A stretch of 64,000 nt of DNA from Streptomyces sp. NBC_00483 (GCF_036013745.1 NZ_CP107880.1:1550001-1614000), one strand, 5' to 3'. Shown: positions 16,568-25,861, counted from the first letter of the stretch. Program-made: numbers and translations. Notes: generated by a model not told the origin, from the sequence alone.

Positions 16568-18123
16568 GCGGCTTCCTCGACTTCCTCGGTCCCCACGGCC
16601 CCCTCGACCTCATGAGCACTACTGGCCCCACTGGTTCCTTTGGCTCCCCTCCGGCGCACCAGCACCGGTCCGATGAGTGCCAGCGCCGCCAAGCCGAGCA
16701 CCGCGGCCGACACCGGGCGCGTGACGAAGACGGTCCAGTCGCCCTCGGCGAGGGTGAGGGCGCGGCGGAACTGGGTCTCGGTCATCGGCCCGAGCACCAC
16801 GCCGAGGACCAGCGGGGCCAGCGGGTAGCCGGTGCGGCGCAGCAGGAAGCCGAGGAGGCCGAACACGACGGCGACCGCGAGGTCGAAGGGGTTCTGGGCG
16901 AGCGCGTAGACGCCGAGGCCGGCGAAGACGAGGATGCCGGCGGTGAGCAGCGGCCGGTCGATCTTCAGCAGCTTCACCCAGAGCGGGATCATGGGGAGGT
17001 TGAGGAGGAGCAGCACCACGTTGCCGATGTAGAGGCTCGCGATGAGGGTCCACACCAGCGTCGGCTGGGTCTCGAACAGCTGCGGTCCCGGCTGCACGTT
17101 GTACATCTGGAAGGCGACGAGCAGCATGGACGCGGTCGCCGACGTGGGGATGCCGAGGGTGAGCAGCGGCACCAACACACCTGAGAACGCGGCGTTGTTG
17201 GCGGCCTCCGGTCCGGCGACCCCCTCGATGGCGCCCTTGCCGAACTGTTCGGGGTGCTTGGTGAGCCGCCGTTCCAGGTTGTAGCTGAGGAAGGTCGGGA
17301 TCTCCGCGCCGCCGGCCGGCAGTGCGCCGATGGGCATGCCGAGGGCGGTGCCGCGCAGCCAGGGCTTCCAGGAGCGGCGCCAGTCCTGCCGTGTCATGCC
17401 GATCCGGCCGCGCAGCGGCAGCGGTTCGGGGTCCGGGGCCCTCCTCAGCCGGGCCACGGTGTACAGCGCCTCGGCGAACGCGAAGAGGCCGACCGCGATG
17501 GCGACGAGCGCGACACCGTCGAAAAGCTCGGGCACACCGAACGTATAGCGGGCCTGCCCGGTGAGGCTGTCGATGCCGACGAGGCCGATGGCGAGGCCCA
17601 GGAAGAGGCTGCACAGTCCGCGCACCGGTGCGTCGGCGACGACCGCGGTGACGGTCGCGAAGGCGAGGACGAGGATCGCGAAGTACTCGGCGGGCTGGAT
17701 GTGTTCGGCGATCGAGGAGAAGGCGGGGCCCGCGAACGTGATGCCGAGGGTGGAGAGCGTTCCGGCCACGAAGGAGCCGATCGCGGCGGTGGCGAGCGCC
17801 GCCCCGCCGCGGCCCGCGCGGGCCATCGGATGCCCTTCCAGGGTGGTGGGCACGGAGGCCGTCTCCCCGGGAACGTTGAGCAGGATCGCGGTGGTCGAAC
17901 CGCCGTACATGCCCCCGTAGTAGATGCCCGCGAAGAGCACGAGCGCGCCGACCGGGTCGACGACGGAGGTGAGCGGGAGGAGCAGCGCGACGGTGGTGGC
18001 GGGACCGAGTCCGGGCAGCACGCCGACCAGCGAGCCGAGGACGCAGCCGCCGAGCGCGAGCAGCAGGTGCAGCGGGCTGAAGGCGTGGGCGAAGCCGTCA
18101 CCCAGGTGGGAGAGCACGTCCAT
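16525..18123 (-). CDS. tctA: Tripartite tricarboxylate transporter, large permease TctA
   Basis: This is a 532-residue membrane protein with about 11 hydrophobic segments. The TctA signature appears near the start ([19 protein letters not shown], then [20 protein letters not shown]) and again near the middle ([26 protein letters not shown], in two overlapping halves of the family repeat). It is the channel subunit of a secondary importer for tri- or dicarboxylates such as citrate. The C-terminal 45 residues ([19 protein letters not shown] onward) are charged and low-complexity, and their coding sequence overlaps the tetR 3' end. It starts 3 bp after tctB stops. The order tctC-tctB-tctA matches known operons. 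Confidence 0.93.
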   Translation of the reverse strand: MDVLSHLGDGFAHAFSPLHLLLALGGCVLGSLVGVLPGLGPATTVALLLPLTSVVDPVGALVLFAGIYYGGMYGGSTTAILLNVPGETASVPTTLEGHPMARAGRGGAALATAAIGSFVAGTLSTLGITFAGPAFSSIAEHIQPAEYFAILVLAFATVTAVVADAPVRGLCSLFLGLAIGLVGIDSLTGQARYTFGVPELFDGVALVAIAVGLFAFAEALYTVARLRRAPDPEPLPLRGRIGMTRQDWRRSWKPWLRGTALGMPIGALPAGGAEIPTFLSYNLERRLTKHPEQFGKGAIEGVAGPEAANNAAFSGVLVPLLTLGIPTSATASMLLVAFQMYNVQPGPQLFETQPTLVWTLIASLYIGNVVLLLLNLPMIPLWVKLLKIDRPLLTAGILVFAGLGVYALAQNPFDLAVAVVFGLLGFLLRRTGYPLAPLVLGVVLGPMTETQFRRALTLAEGDWTVFVTRPVSAAVLGLAALALIGPVLVRRRGAKGTSGASSAHEVEGAVGTEEVEEAAQPESASTHPRTAP

Positions 18124-18126
18124 GGG

Positions 18127-18672
18127 TCACAGGTCCCATCGCAGGTAGCCGGGCGGGAGGTGGATGCCGAGCAGCTGGTCGAAGAGCAGATACGTCGCCA
18201 GCGCGAGGACGAGTCCGATCAGCAGGTCGCGGCGGATGCGGCGACTGCCGAGGATCCGGGCGACCGCGACGAAGAGCACTGCGGTGGTCTGCCAGTAGCC
18301 GAAGAACTCCAGCGTGAGGACGTACGCGGCGAGCGTCGCGAGAAGCAGCACGACCGGGCGCCATTCGGTGACGCGGGCCTCCTCGCGGGCCTGTTCGTCC
18401 TGGGCGGGGTCGCTGCCGCGGAAGCACTGGACGGCGTTGACCGCGGCGGTGACGGTGAGTCCGGCGCCGATCAGCAGCGGAAAGGCACGCGGCCCGACAT
18501 CGGTGCCCTCGGCGAGCGCCGGGGTGGGGATCGCGAAGGCGAGGGCCAGGACGGCGATTCCGGTGGCGAGAAAGGCGAGCGCGGCGATGCGGGGACCGAG
18601 CGGACGGGTGCCGGGCGGACGGATGGCGGACTCCGCCGCCGACGGGTTCGGGGTGGGGGTGGTGGGGGTCAT
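18127..18672 (-). CDS. tctB: Tripartite tricarboxylate transporter, small permease TctB
   Basis: This is a 181-residue protein with four hydrophobic segments, as usual for TctB. It has ALAFLATGIAVLALAFAIPTP after a Pro-rich 28-residue N-terminus, a conserved GPRAFPLLIGAGLTV and a final LLIGLVLALATYLLFDQLL helix pair. Its start ATG overlaps the tctC stop by four bases. TctB proteins diverge strongly, so identification rests on topology, the GPRxFP motif and the operon. Confidence 0.9.
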   Translation of the reverse strand: MTPTTPTPNPSAAESAIRPPGTRPLGPRIAALAFLATGIAVLALAFAIPTPALAEGTDVGPRAFPLLIGAGLTVTAAVNAVQCFRGSDPAQDEQAREEARVTEWRPVVLLLATLAAYVLTLEFFGYWQTTAVLFVAVARILGSRRIRRDLLIGLVLALATYLLFDQLLGIHLPPGYLRWDL

Positions 18673-19715
18673 CCGAGACCGACCTCCTTCAGTACGGCGC
18701 CGACCTGCTTCTGCTGACGGGAGATCAGGTCGCCGAACTTCCGCCCGGGGAGCCAGACTTCGTCCCAGTCGTTCTCGCGCAGGGTCTTCTTCCAGCAACT
18801 CGTGTGCCGCATCTTGTCGACGAGCCGGACGACGGCGCGCTGCTCGGAAGCGTTGAGCCCGGGTGGCGCCATGACACCTCCGATGGCGTCCACGGCATCG
18901 TCGCCGTACCCGAGCCGGTCGAGCGTCGGCGGGGAGCCGAGGTCCTTCGGTGAACTCCCGCCGGAGACCGCGAGGATGCGCAGCTTGCCCGCCTCCACCT
19001 GGGGGCGGATCTCGGACAGCGTGGAGAGCCCGGCCGTGGCGACGCCGCTCAGCAGCATGTTGAGGACCTCTCCCCCACCGCCGGTGGGCACGTACGTGAG
19101 ACGGTCCGGCGCCAGGTGCACACGCTGGGCGAGCGAGGCCACGGTGATGTGGTCGGGGCCGCCGAGGGATCCGCCGACCCACTTGGTGGCTCGGGGCTTC
19201 TTCGCGGTGGCGCGGATCAGGGAAGGGAGGTCGCGGTAGGGCGACTTGGCCGGGACGACGATCGCGGTGGTGGACACGGTGAGTCCGGCGATCGGCGTGA
19301 GCCGGGTGAGGGAGACCGGCGAGTGGTTCTGGATCTCGCCGCCGAGCAGGGTGACGGTGTCCATGGTCATCAGCTGGTACGGGTCGTCGGCGCGGCCCGC
19401 GATCCGGGCGAGGCCGATGGTGCCCGCGGCGCCGGGCGCGTTGCTGACGGTGACGTCCTCGTCGGTGACACCGCAGCCCGTGAGGGCGCCTCCGATGCCG
19501 CGGGCCCGGGAGTCGAAGCCTCCTCCTACGCTGCCGGGGGCGAGGATCGACAGGCCACGGGAGGGGTAGCCGACGACGGCCGCACCGGAGTCGACCGGTC
19601 CGACCGCGCACCCGCCGAGGCCTGTGGTGAGGGCGGTGGCGAGCAGCACGCCGAGGGCGGCCCGCCCGCGCCGATTCGGTCCCGGTGGTCGGGGGCTGCG
19701 GGAGAGCAGAGGCAT
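18669..19715 (-). CDS. tctC: Tripartite tricarboxylate transporter substrate-binding lipoprotein TctC
   Basis: This is a 348-residue extracytoplasmic receptor of the Bug/TctC family. The signal peptide ends in lipobox LGGC with Cys near 36. The mature protein shows ILAPGSVGGGFDSRAR (the PGGGxD ligand loop), NAPGAAGTIGLARI and YVPTGGGGEVLNMLLSG, all Bug-family landmarks. The ATG at 19715 follows GGAG with eight-base spacing. It is the first gene of the operon and is separated by about 200 bp from a divergent DUF5937/ArsR regulator, whose candidate operator is at 19881-19908. Confidence 0.92.
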   Translation of the reverse strand: MPLLSRSPRPPGPNRRGRAALGVLLATALTTGLGGCAVGPVDSGAAVVGYPSRGLSILAPGSVGGGFDSRARGIGGALTGCGVTDEDVTVSNAPGAAGTIGLARIAGRADDPYQLMTMDTVTLLGGEIQNHSPVSLTRLTPIAGLTVSTTAIVVPAKSPYRDLPSLIRATAKKPRATKWVGGSLGGPDHITVASLAQRVHLAPDRLTYVPTGGGGEVLNMLLSGVATAGLSTLSEIRPQVEAGKLRILAVSGGSSPKDLGSPPTLDRLGYGDDAVDAIGGVMAPPGLNASEQRAVVRLVDKMRHTSCWKKTLRENDWDEVWLPGRKFGDLISRQQKQVGAVLKEVGLG

Positions 19716-19880
19716 GGCGGGGACTCCAGCACGGCGACGAGTGACATGGACGGGGACTGTGGCTGGGACTGTGGCGGTGACGTGTGTCGTGAGCAGAAGA
19801 GCACAGAGGGGGGAAGGGTGGCGTGAACATGCAGGGCGCGAGTGGCCTGGATCTTCCGTGCCCGGCCGTCGCGACGGCAA

Positions 19881-19908
19881 GAGGATTGACACCAACCGAT
19901 CAATCCTC
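19881..19908. promoter_or_regulatory. 9-bp perfect inverted repeat, candidate operator
   Basis: GAGGATTGA (19881-19889) and TCAATCCTC (19900-19908) are perfect inverted arms with a 10-bp spacer, 12 bases before the start of the DUF5937 regulator. Two TTGA cores lie about two helical turns apart. It could serve both the regulator and the divergent tct operon. Confidence 0.55.
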
Positions 19909-19920
19909 AAGGGTTGACGG

Positions 19921-20991
19921 ATGCCCGTCGTGATCGAACTCGGCCCGGCGGCGAGCCGGTTCGTGGCCCCCAGGGTCTCCCCGCTCGCCGAGCTCTGCGC
20001 CTGCCTCCACGCCCTGCAGACACCCGGCCACCATCCGGCGAGCCGACGCTGGGCGGACGCCGTACGGCAGGACGCCGAACCCACTCTGCTCGACCGGGCG
20101 GCGGCCCTGTCACCGCTGTGGGGCGCGTTCCGGGCGCGCTATCTGCTGCCCCTGTCGGCGAACGGGGAGCGCGAACTCGCGGAGGAGATCGGGGAGATCA
20201 CCGCGCTGCCCCGCGAGGAGTTCACCGGGATGACGGCGCAGGCTCTGCTGGGCAAGAACACACCACCCCCCGAAGAGGCACTGCGGGACCCGGGCCGGTT
20301 CCTGGCGCGGCTGCGGCAGCACGCGGAGGACCGGTTCACGTTGGGCGCGCGGCTTCTCTCGGACCCGGAGGGGCTGCGGGAGACGCTCACGGAGTTCCTC
20401 CACCTGGCCGGTGAGCAGTGGTTCGGGGCGGAGTGGGAGCGGCTCGCGGGCCCGCTGGGCTCCGAGGTCAGGGGCCGTTTCCAGGAGCACAGGCAGGACG
20501 GCGCCGCGGTCCTGGCCGGCTTCCCGACGGCGCGGGTGCTCACCGATCCGCCGCGGGTGGAGTTCGAGAAGCTGTACCAGGCGCGGGTGCCACTGTCCGG
20601 CACACCGTGCCTGCTCGTGCCGTCCCTGCACGTCAACCCGCATGTGGCGATCAAGCACTATCCGGGGTTCCCGATCGTCGTGCAGTACCCGGTGCGCGGC
20701 GGGGACGGGGCCGGGCCGCCCTCCCTCGACGTGGTGCGGGAGCGCCTGAAGGTGCTGCACGAGCCGCTCCGTGTCGACCTCTGCCGGACCCTGTTGCGCG
20801 AGGCGATGACCACCACCGAGCTGGCCACGCAGTACCGGATGACACCGCCTCAGATGTCCCGGCACCTCAGGCGCCTGCGGGAGTCGGGTCTGGTGGTCAC
20901 GCACCGGCGGGGCGCGCGCGTCCACTACCAGCTCGACCAGGAGGCGGTCCGCAATCTCGGCGCCGACCTGCTCGCGGCGCTGCACCGCTGA
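19921..20991 (+). CDS. DUF5937-domain ArsR-type transcriptional regulator
   Basis: This 356-residue regulator is typical of actinomycetes: an N-terminal DUF5937 region (about 1-240, beginning VIELGPAASRFVAPRVSPLAEL) and a C-terminal ArsR winged helix at about 275-345 (RVDLCRTLLREAMTTTELATQY then SRHLRRLRESGLVVTHRRGARVHYQL). The ArsR part has no cysteine pair, so it is not a metal sensor. Ligands of the DUF5937 part are unknown. The gene is divergent from tctCBA and a 9-bp inverted repeat lies just before its ATG, so carboxylate-uptake control is the natural hypothesis. Confidence 0.88.
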   Translation: MPVVIELGPAASRFVAPRVSPLAELCACLHALQTPGHHPASRRWADAVRQDAEPTLLDRAAALSPLWGAFRARYLLPLSANGERELAEEIGEITALPREEFTGMTAQALLGKNTPPPEEALRDPGRFLARLRQHAEDRFTLGARLLSDPEGLRETLTEFLHLAGEQWFGAEWERLAGPLGSEVRGRFQEHRQDGAAVLAGFPTARVLTDPPRVEFEKLYQARVPLSGTPCLLVPSLHVNPHVAIKHYPGFPIVVQYPVRGGDGAGPPSLDVVRERLKVLHEPLRVDLCRTLLREAMTTTELATQYRMTPPQMSRHLRRLRESGLVVTHRRGARVHYQLDQEAVRNLGADLLAALHR

Positions 20992-21153
20992 ACAGGCGTA
21001 GCCCACACGGTCATTGACACCTCTGCGGCAATCTCCTTGAGGCGGCCCGGCGGCACCGGCGACGCTGACGGCCGAACGCCGCGACCCGCTCAAGGCCGGC
21101 GTCCACCCACCCGTACACCGATCACCGCCGCACCACGATCGAGGTCCCGCCGC

Positions 21154-22011
21154 ATGAGCTCGCCGAGCACCACCACGCCCAAGGGGTCACGCACCAAGTC
21201 GACCGCCGACTTCTACGTCACCGGAGCCACCACCCAGTTCGCGTCCCGCTACGACCAGCGCCTGTCGTACTGCCTGTACGTACCGGCCGCACACCACACC
21301 GCCGAGCACCCCCTGCCGCTCCTGGTCATTCAGCACGGCACCGGCCGCACCGGCCCCCAATACCGCGACGCGCTGGCCGACTTCGCCGAGGAGCACGGCA
21401 TCGTGGTGCTGGCCCCGCTCTTCCCCGCGGGACTCGGCAGCGACCCGGACGACCTGCACAACTTCAAATTCATGGAGCACGAGGGCGTCCGCTTCGACCT
21501 GGCGCTGCTCGCCATCGTCGAGGAGGCGGCGGAGCGCGTCCGCATCGATGCTTCACGCTTCGTGCTGCACGGATTCTCCGGCGGCGGCCAGTACGCCCAC
21601 CGCTTCCTGCTGCTGCACCCCGACCGCCTCGCCGGGGTGTCGATCGGCGCCCCCGGCCGGGTCACCCTGATCGACCCGGAGCGCGAATGGTGGCTCGGCA
21701 CCCGCGGTTTCGAGGAACGCTTCGGGGCGCCCGTGGACCTGGACCGGATCCGCGAGGTGCCGGTGCATCTGGTGGTCGGCTCGGAGGACACCGAGACGTG
21801 GGAGATCAACAACCCCGGCGACACCAACTGGATGGACGGCGCGGACGCGGTCGGCCGCACCCGGGTCGAGCGCATCACGGCGCTGTACGAGAACTACCGC
21901 TCCCTGGGAATCGACGCCCGCCTGGACCTCGTTGCGGGCGTCGCGCACAACGGAATGGGCGTCCTGGACGAGGTCCGGGCCTTCACCGCGGGCGTGTTCG
22001 AGGGCCGCTGA
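21154..22011 (+). CDS. Alpha/beta hydrolase
   Basis: This is a 285-residue cytosolic alpha/beta hydrolase of the PHB depolymerase/esterase-D type. It begins with a strand and oxyanion region (LPLLVIQHGTGRTG). The nucleophile is in VLHGFSGGGQYAHRF (GFSGG, about residue 138), followed by an acid in VVGSEDTE and the catalytic His in VAGVAHNGMG. There is no signal peptide. The ATG at 21154 has GAGGT eight bases upstream; an upstream in-frame extension is arginine-rich and unlikely to be coding. The substrate is unknown. It is convergent with the enolase-superfamily gene. Confidence 0.85.
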   Translation: MSSPSTTTPKGSRTKSTADFYVTGATTQFASRYDQRLSYCLYVPAAHHTAEHPLPLLVIQHGTGRTGPQYRDALADFAEEHGIVVLAPLFPAGLGSDPDDLHNFKFMEHEGVRFDLALLAIVEEAAERVRIDASRFVLHGFSGGGQYAHRFLLLHPDRLAGVSIGAPGRVTLIDPEREWWLGTRGFEERFGAPVDLDRIREVPVHLVVGSEDTETWEINNPGDTNWMDGADAVGRTRVERITALYENYRSLGIDARLDLVAGVAHNGMGVLDEVRAFTAGVFEGR

Positions 22012-22027
22012 ACCGAGGAACGGTCGG

Positions 22028-22058
22028 GAAGACGCCAGTTCTTCTTCAGGCAGTCTTC
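22028..22058. terminator. Hairpin between convergent genes
   Basis: GAAGACGCC (22028-22036) pairs with GGC-A-GTCTTC (22049-22058) around a 12-base loop with one bulged A. It lies between two convergent stops and may act as a bidirectional terminator. A separate 12-bp palindrome AGACGATCGTCT is at 22062-22073. Confidence 0.4.
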
Positions 22059-22073
22059 TCCAGACGATCGTCT

Positions 22074-23216
22074 TCAGGCGAGGCGCGCGGAGTCGATCAG
22101 GTGGTCGTCGAGGACGCCCTGGTCGGGTACGAAGCCGAGGCCGGGGTCGTCGGACAGGCGGGTCACGGGTTCCCACGCCTGGGCCTCGTGCAGCCGCACG
22201 GGCCAAGCCACGAGCGGGACTTCGAGGCGCGTGGCGGGCTGGTACGCGGCCAGGTACTGGGCGGTGGCGAGGGTGGCCGGTCCGAAGGCGAAGTTGTGCG
22301 GCACGACGCGTACGCCGTGTGTCCTCGCCAGCAGGCCGACCTCGAGGAGTCCGCTGATGCCGCCGATCTTCGAGACGCTGGGCTGCGCCACGTCGCAGGC
22401 CCGGAGCGCGAAGAGCGCGGCGAAACCGGCGGGCCCCGAGGCGTTCTCGCCGGTCGCGACCGGGACGCCGGTGGCCCGCAGCCGGGCGAGGGCGGCCGCG
22501 TCGTCCGGTGGGAAGACCGGCTCCTCCAGCCAGGTCAGGTCGAGGTCCCGCAGCCGTTCCGTCCGGCGCTCGGCCTCGTCCGGCGTCCAGGGGCAGTTGA
22601 CGTCCACCATGAGCTCGACGCCGTCCGGCAGCACGGCGCGCGCGGCGGCGACCGCCTCGTACTCGGTCTCGTGCAGCTTGACCCCCCAAAACCCTTGCTC
22701 CGCCGCGTACTTGGTGCGTCGGGCGACCTCCTCCGGCTCGTTGTCGTACACCATGAGGCTGGCGTACGACTCGACCTGGTCGGCGGCGTGCGGGTTGAGC
22801 AGTCGGCGCAGCGGAAGTCCGGCGCGCTGCGCGGCGAGGTCCCACAGGGCGATGTCGATCCCCGACTGCGCGAACAGCACGGGGCCCGAGCGGCCGAAGG
22901 CGTGCAGCGCGTGGTCCGCCTGCGGGGCCGCGCCGGGGCGGGCAGGCGTGCCGAGGTACAGCGGACCGACCAGGTCGCGCAGCGCGGCGAACGTCACCGG
23001 GTTCACGGCGTGCCCGAACGCCTCGCCCCAACCGGTCCGCCCGTCGGAGTCGACGACCTTCACCAGCAGGCACTCCATGCGCTCCACCGACGCGGCGGCC
23101 GCGTTCAGTGTCGTGTCCCCCGCGGTGGCAGGGCGCCGGCGCCCGCTGTCGTAAGGGATGGCCACGCGCAGAATGTCGATCGACTCGATGACCGGCCCCG
23201 CGTCGTCCAGCGTCAT
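22074..23216 (-). CDS. Mandelate racemase/muconate-lactonizing enzyme family protein
   Basis: This is a 380-residue enolase-superfamily enzyme. It has a capping domain (about 1-130) and a TIM barrel with a KLH element (GVKLHE near 190) in place of the usual KxK. The metal ligands are Asp in MVDVNC, Glu in WLEEP and Glu in TGENA, and a second-side Lys is in QPSVSKIGG. These residues fit abstraction of an alpha-proton from a carboxylate. The missing second Lys suggests a dehydratase or racemase with altered base usage, so the reaction is not assigned. It is preceded by a 162-bp gap and transcribed in the same direction as the APH-like gene. Confidence 0.85.
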   Translation of the reverse strand: MTLDDAGPVIESIDILRVAIPYDSGRRRPATAGDTTLNAAAASVERMECLLVKVVDSDGRTGWGEAFGHAVNPVTFAALRDLVGPLYLGTPARPGAAPQADHALHAFGRSGPVLFAQSGIDIALWDLAAQRAGLPLRRLLNPHAADQVESYASLMVYDNEPEEVARRTKYAAEQGFWGVKLHETEYEAVAAARAVLPDGVELMVDVNCPWTPDEAERRTERLRDLDLTWLEEPVFPPDDAAALARLRATGVPVATGENASGPAGFAALFALRACDVAQPSVSKIGGISGLLEVGLLARTHGVRVVPHNFAFGPATLATAQYLAAYQPATRLEVPLVAWPVRLHEAQAWEPVTRLSDDPGLGFVPDQGVLDDHLIDSARLA

Positions 23217-23378
23217 GCTGCTGATCTCCTTCCGTCAACTTCCGCCGGGCGGTGCCGCCTTCGTCGCTCGGCTCGCACCGACAGGCGTGTACGCACGGCG
23301 TTGTACGCACGGAAGGAATGCGGCCCTTGAACGCCCGCGCGCGCCCTCTTGAAGGGAGTCACTGGGATTGAGAGGACG

Positions 23379-24368
23379 CTACGGCTGCGGGTGATTCGCG
23401 TCCAACACTCTTTCTGGATCTCGCGATACCCACGGCACATCAATCACGCGACTGCGGTCACGCGCCCCTCGGCCCATTGCGGGGTATGCCGCCAAGTCCT
23501 CCAACACGGCCCGGATCTGACGCGTGGTCACCGCAGCGATCCCCGGCGACTCGTGGGCGTACGCGGCGTACGCGATGAGGCCGCCCGTCAGACCCCAGCC
23601 GCGGCCGCGCGCCCAAGTGGCGTCGTCCACCCCGAGGGCGGTACGGAAGACCGCCCGACTGGGCGCCGTCATCAACGAGTAGGCCATCATCAGGTCGGTG
23701 GCGGGGTCCCCGAAGGCCAGGCCGCTGAAGTCGATCACCGCGTCGAGTCGGCCGCCCGCGGTGAGCAGGTTGCCGGTGTGGAAGTCACCGTGGACCCATA
23801 CGGGCGGCCGGTTCCACGGTTCGGCGGCCAGCGCCGCGTCCCACACCTCGGTCATCGCCTCCGCGTCGAAGGCGTCCGCGGCCTGCGCGATCGCCGCGCG
23901 CGTGGCACGGTCACGGTCCGCAAGTGGCTCCGGGGGCGGGACCGCGGCGGGCCCCGGTGCGGGCCGGTGGATCCGACCGAAGTCCCACAACGCACGGAGG
24001 AACTCGGCCAGTTCACCCGCGACGGCGGCGTCGTCGCCCAACTTCCCGGCGTCAGCCGTCTCGCCGTCCAGCCAGCGGGAGACCGACCAGGGCCAGGGGT
24101 AGCCGAACCCGGGACGGCCCTGCGCCACCGGGACGGGCACGGCGAGGGGCAGGTGCGGGGCGAGCCGGGGCAACCAGGCGAACTCCCTGTCCAGGCCGCC
24201 GAGCGGCCCGGGGTGCCGGGGCATCCGCACCGCGAGTTCGGTGCCGAGCCGGTGGATGACATGGTCCGAGCCACCCGGTTCGACACGCTCCAGCGGCAGG
24301 CCGACCCACTGCGGGAACTGTGCGTCGACGAGTCTGCGGGTCAGGGCGGTGTCGATGGGTGGACGCAT
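23379..24368 (-). CDS. Aminoglycoside-phosphotransferase-fold kinase
   Basis: This is a 329-residue protein of the APH/choline kinase fold. The Brenner loop VWVHGDFHTGNLL supplies the catalytic Asp and Asn at about 205-217, and VIDFSGLAFGDPATDL the metal Asp at about 227. The N-lobe has AVRMPRHPG with its ATP Lys replaced by Arg-Met, which is common in antibiotic kinase relatives. It may phosphorylate an aminoglycoside, macrolide, choline-like or sugar substrate; resistance function is unproven. ATG 24368 follows GAAGG. It faces away from the SQR gene across a gap with two palindromes. Confidence 0.85.
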   Translation of the reverse strand: MRPPIDTALTRRLVDAQFPQWVGLPLERVEPGGSDHVIHRLGTELAVRMPRHPGPLGGLDREFAWLPRLAPHLPLAVPVPVAQGRPGFGYPWPWSVSRWLDGETADAGKLGDDAAVAGELAEFLRALWDFGRIHRPAPGPAAVPPPEPLADRDRATRAAIAQAADAFDAEAMTEVWDAALAAEPWNRPPVWVHGDFHTGNLLTAGGRLDAVIDFSGLAFGDPATDLMMAYSLMTAPSRAVFRTALGVDDATWARGRGWGLTGGLIAYAAYAHESPGIAAVTTRQIRAVLEDLAAYPAMGRGARDRSRVIDVPWVSRDPERVLDANHPQP

Positions 24369-24444
24369 CCACACACCTTCACGCCTCGCACCACCCCGCC
24401 GCACCCCGTTTTCCCCGGCTACCCCAACACCGGAGCGGTCTTAA

Positions 24445-24525
24445 ATGTACGTACACCTTGAGCCAGATCACCTTCAGCCGCTTGTACGTCAGCGGGTTCT
24501 CGCTCTAGCGTAGATGTACGTACAT
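24445..24525. promoter_or_regulatory. Twin TGTACGTACA palindromes before the sulfide operon
   Basis: TGTACGTACA occurs at 24446-24455 and again, extended to ATGTACGTACAT, at 24514-24525. A partial copy (TGTACGT) sits between them at 24483-24489. Centres are 69 bp apart. The second copy lies just upstream of the SQR ribosome-binding site GGAGGG (24531-24536). The GT(N)AC form resembles operators of HutC-type GntR proteins, and a UTRA GntR gene ends this operon. Confidence 0.6.
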
Positions 24526-24545
24526 TCACGGGAGGGATTCCCTTG

Positions 24546-25745
24546 GTGACCACACAGCACCACCGGACGGTGATCGTGGGCGGCGGCTCCGCCGGCATCT
24601 CGGTCGCGGCGCGGCTCCGTCGGGCCGGCGAGCGTGACGTCGCGGTCCTCGACCCGAGCGAGCGGCACTACTACCAGCCGCTGTGGACGCTGGTCGGGGG
24701 CGGACGGGCGCCGCTGAAGGAGAGCGTCCGGCCGCAGAAGTCCGTGATGCCGAAGGGCGTCCGGTGGATCCGGCGCGCCGCGGTCGCCGTCGACCCGGAC
24801 GCCCAGGAGGTGACCCTCGACGACGGCGGTGTCGTGCACTACGACCACCTCGTGGTCTGCGCCGGCATCCAGCTGGACTGGGACGGTGTGCCGGGCCTTG
24901 CGGACGGGCTCGGCCAGAACGGGCTCTCCAGCAACTATCTTCCACACACCGCACCCGTGACCTGGCGTTTCATCCGCGAGACCCGCTCGGGCAGCGCCGT
25001 GTTCAGCATGCCGACCGGAGCCATCAAGTGCGGCGGCGCCCCGCAGAAGATCGCCTACCTCGCCGCCGACCACTGGCGCCGGGAGGGCGTTCTCGGCCGG
25101 ATGGACATCCACCTGGTGCTCCCGACCGACACCATCTTCGGCGTTCCGGAGTTCGCGCGGGTGCTGGAGGGCGTGGCCCGCAAGTACGGCATCCACGTCC
25201 ACTACGGCAGCGAGGTCACCGAGGTCCGGCCCGAGGCCCGTGAGGTCGTCGTCAGCGACATCGGCACGGGCACCAAGACGACCCTCCCGTACGACATGGC
25301 TCATCTCGTGCCACCGCAGAGCGCCCCTGACTGGATCAAGCGCAGCCCGCTCGCGGACGCCGCCAACCCGGCCGGCTACGTCGAGATCGACAAGCACCGC
25401 ATGCGGCACGTCCGGTACCCCAATATCTGGGCCCTCGGCGACGCCGGCTCCTCGCCCAACTCCAAGACCGGCGCGGCCGTGCGCCAGCAGGCTCCCGTGG
25501 TCGTCGAGAACCTGCTCGCGACGATGCAAGGTCAGGAGCCGCTCGCCGTCTACAACGGCTACTCCTCGTGCCCGTTGACCACGGCCCGCAACAAGATGCT
25601 GCTCGCCGAGTTCGACTACAGCGGGCGGCCCGCCCCCTCGATCCCGCTGATCGACACGGTCCGCGAGCGCACCGACATGTGGTACCTCAAGCGGCACGGT
25701 CTGCCGTTCCTGTACTGGAACCTCATGCTCCGCGGGCTCGCGTGA
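24546..25745 (+). CDS. sqr: Sulfide:quinone oxidoreductase-like FAD protein
   Basis: This is a 399-residue FAD disulfide-oxidoreductase-family protein of the SQR group, which oxidises sulfide to persulfide or polysulfide and reduces quinone at the membrane. FAD motifs are VIVGGGSAGISVAARL (about 9), VVCAGIQLDWDGVPGL, and WALGDAGSSPNSKTGAA near 305. The cysteine in AIKCGGAPQKIAY (about 160) matches one catalytic Cys of type II SQRs, and YSSCPLTTARNKMLL (about 345) supplies another. GTG 24546 and TTG 24543 are both suitably placed after GGAGGG. It is the first gene of a coupled operon with persulfide dioxygenase and exporter genes. Confidence 0.88.
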   Translation: MTTQHHRTVIVGGGSAGISVAARLRRAGERDVAVLDPSERHYYQPLWTLVGGGRAPLKESVRPQKSVMPKGVRWIRRAAVAVDPDAQEVTLDDGGVVHYDHLVVCAGIQLDWDGVPGLADGLGQNGLSSNYLPHTAPVTWRFIRETRSGSAVFSMPTGAIKCGGAPQKIAYLAADHWRREGVLGRMDIHLVLPTDTIFGVPEFARVLEGVARKYGIHVHYGSEVTEVRPEAREVVVSDIGTGTKTTLPYDMAHLVPPQSAPDWIKRSPLADAANPAGYVEIDKHRMRHVRYPNIWALGDAGSSPNSKTGAAVRQQAPVVVENLLATMQGQEPLAVYNGYSSCPLTTARNKMLLAEFDYSGRPAPSIPLIDTVRERTDMWYLKRHGLPFLYWNLMLRGLA

Positions 25746-25771
25746 CCCGCACGCCTCCCCCAAGCAGCTTC

Positions 25772-25861
25772 ATGACCCAGGAGTCCGTCATGCCCAAGGA
25801 ATCCGTCGCGCCCAAGGAATCCGTCGTGCCCAAGGAATCCGTCATGCCGCAGGTTCCCGTC
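25772..25861 (+). repeat. Five tandem 18-bp units carrying ribosome-binding-like motifs
   Basis: Units begin at 25772, 25790, 25808, 25826 and 25844. The consensus is NTG CCC AAGGAA TCC GTC, so each unit places AAGGAA (AGGAG in the first) six bases before the first codon of the next unit (ATG, GCG, GTG, ATG). In frame they encode repeats of PKESV. They form the 5' end of the persulfide dioxygenase gene and could supply several alternative starts. Confidence 0.85.

Noticed and set aside
21037..21153. An N-terminal extension of the alpha/beta hydrolase
   Set aside because: The stretch is Arg/Pro-rich and a good ribosome-binding site precedes ATG 21154.
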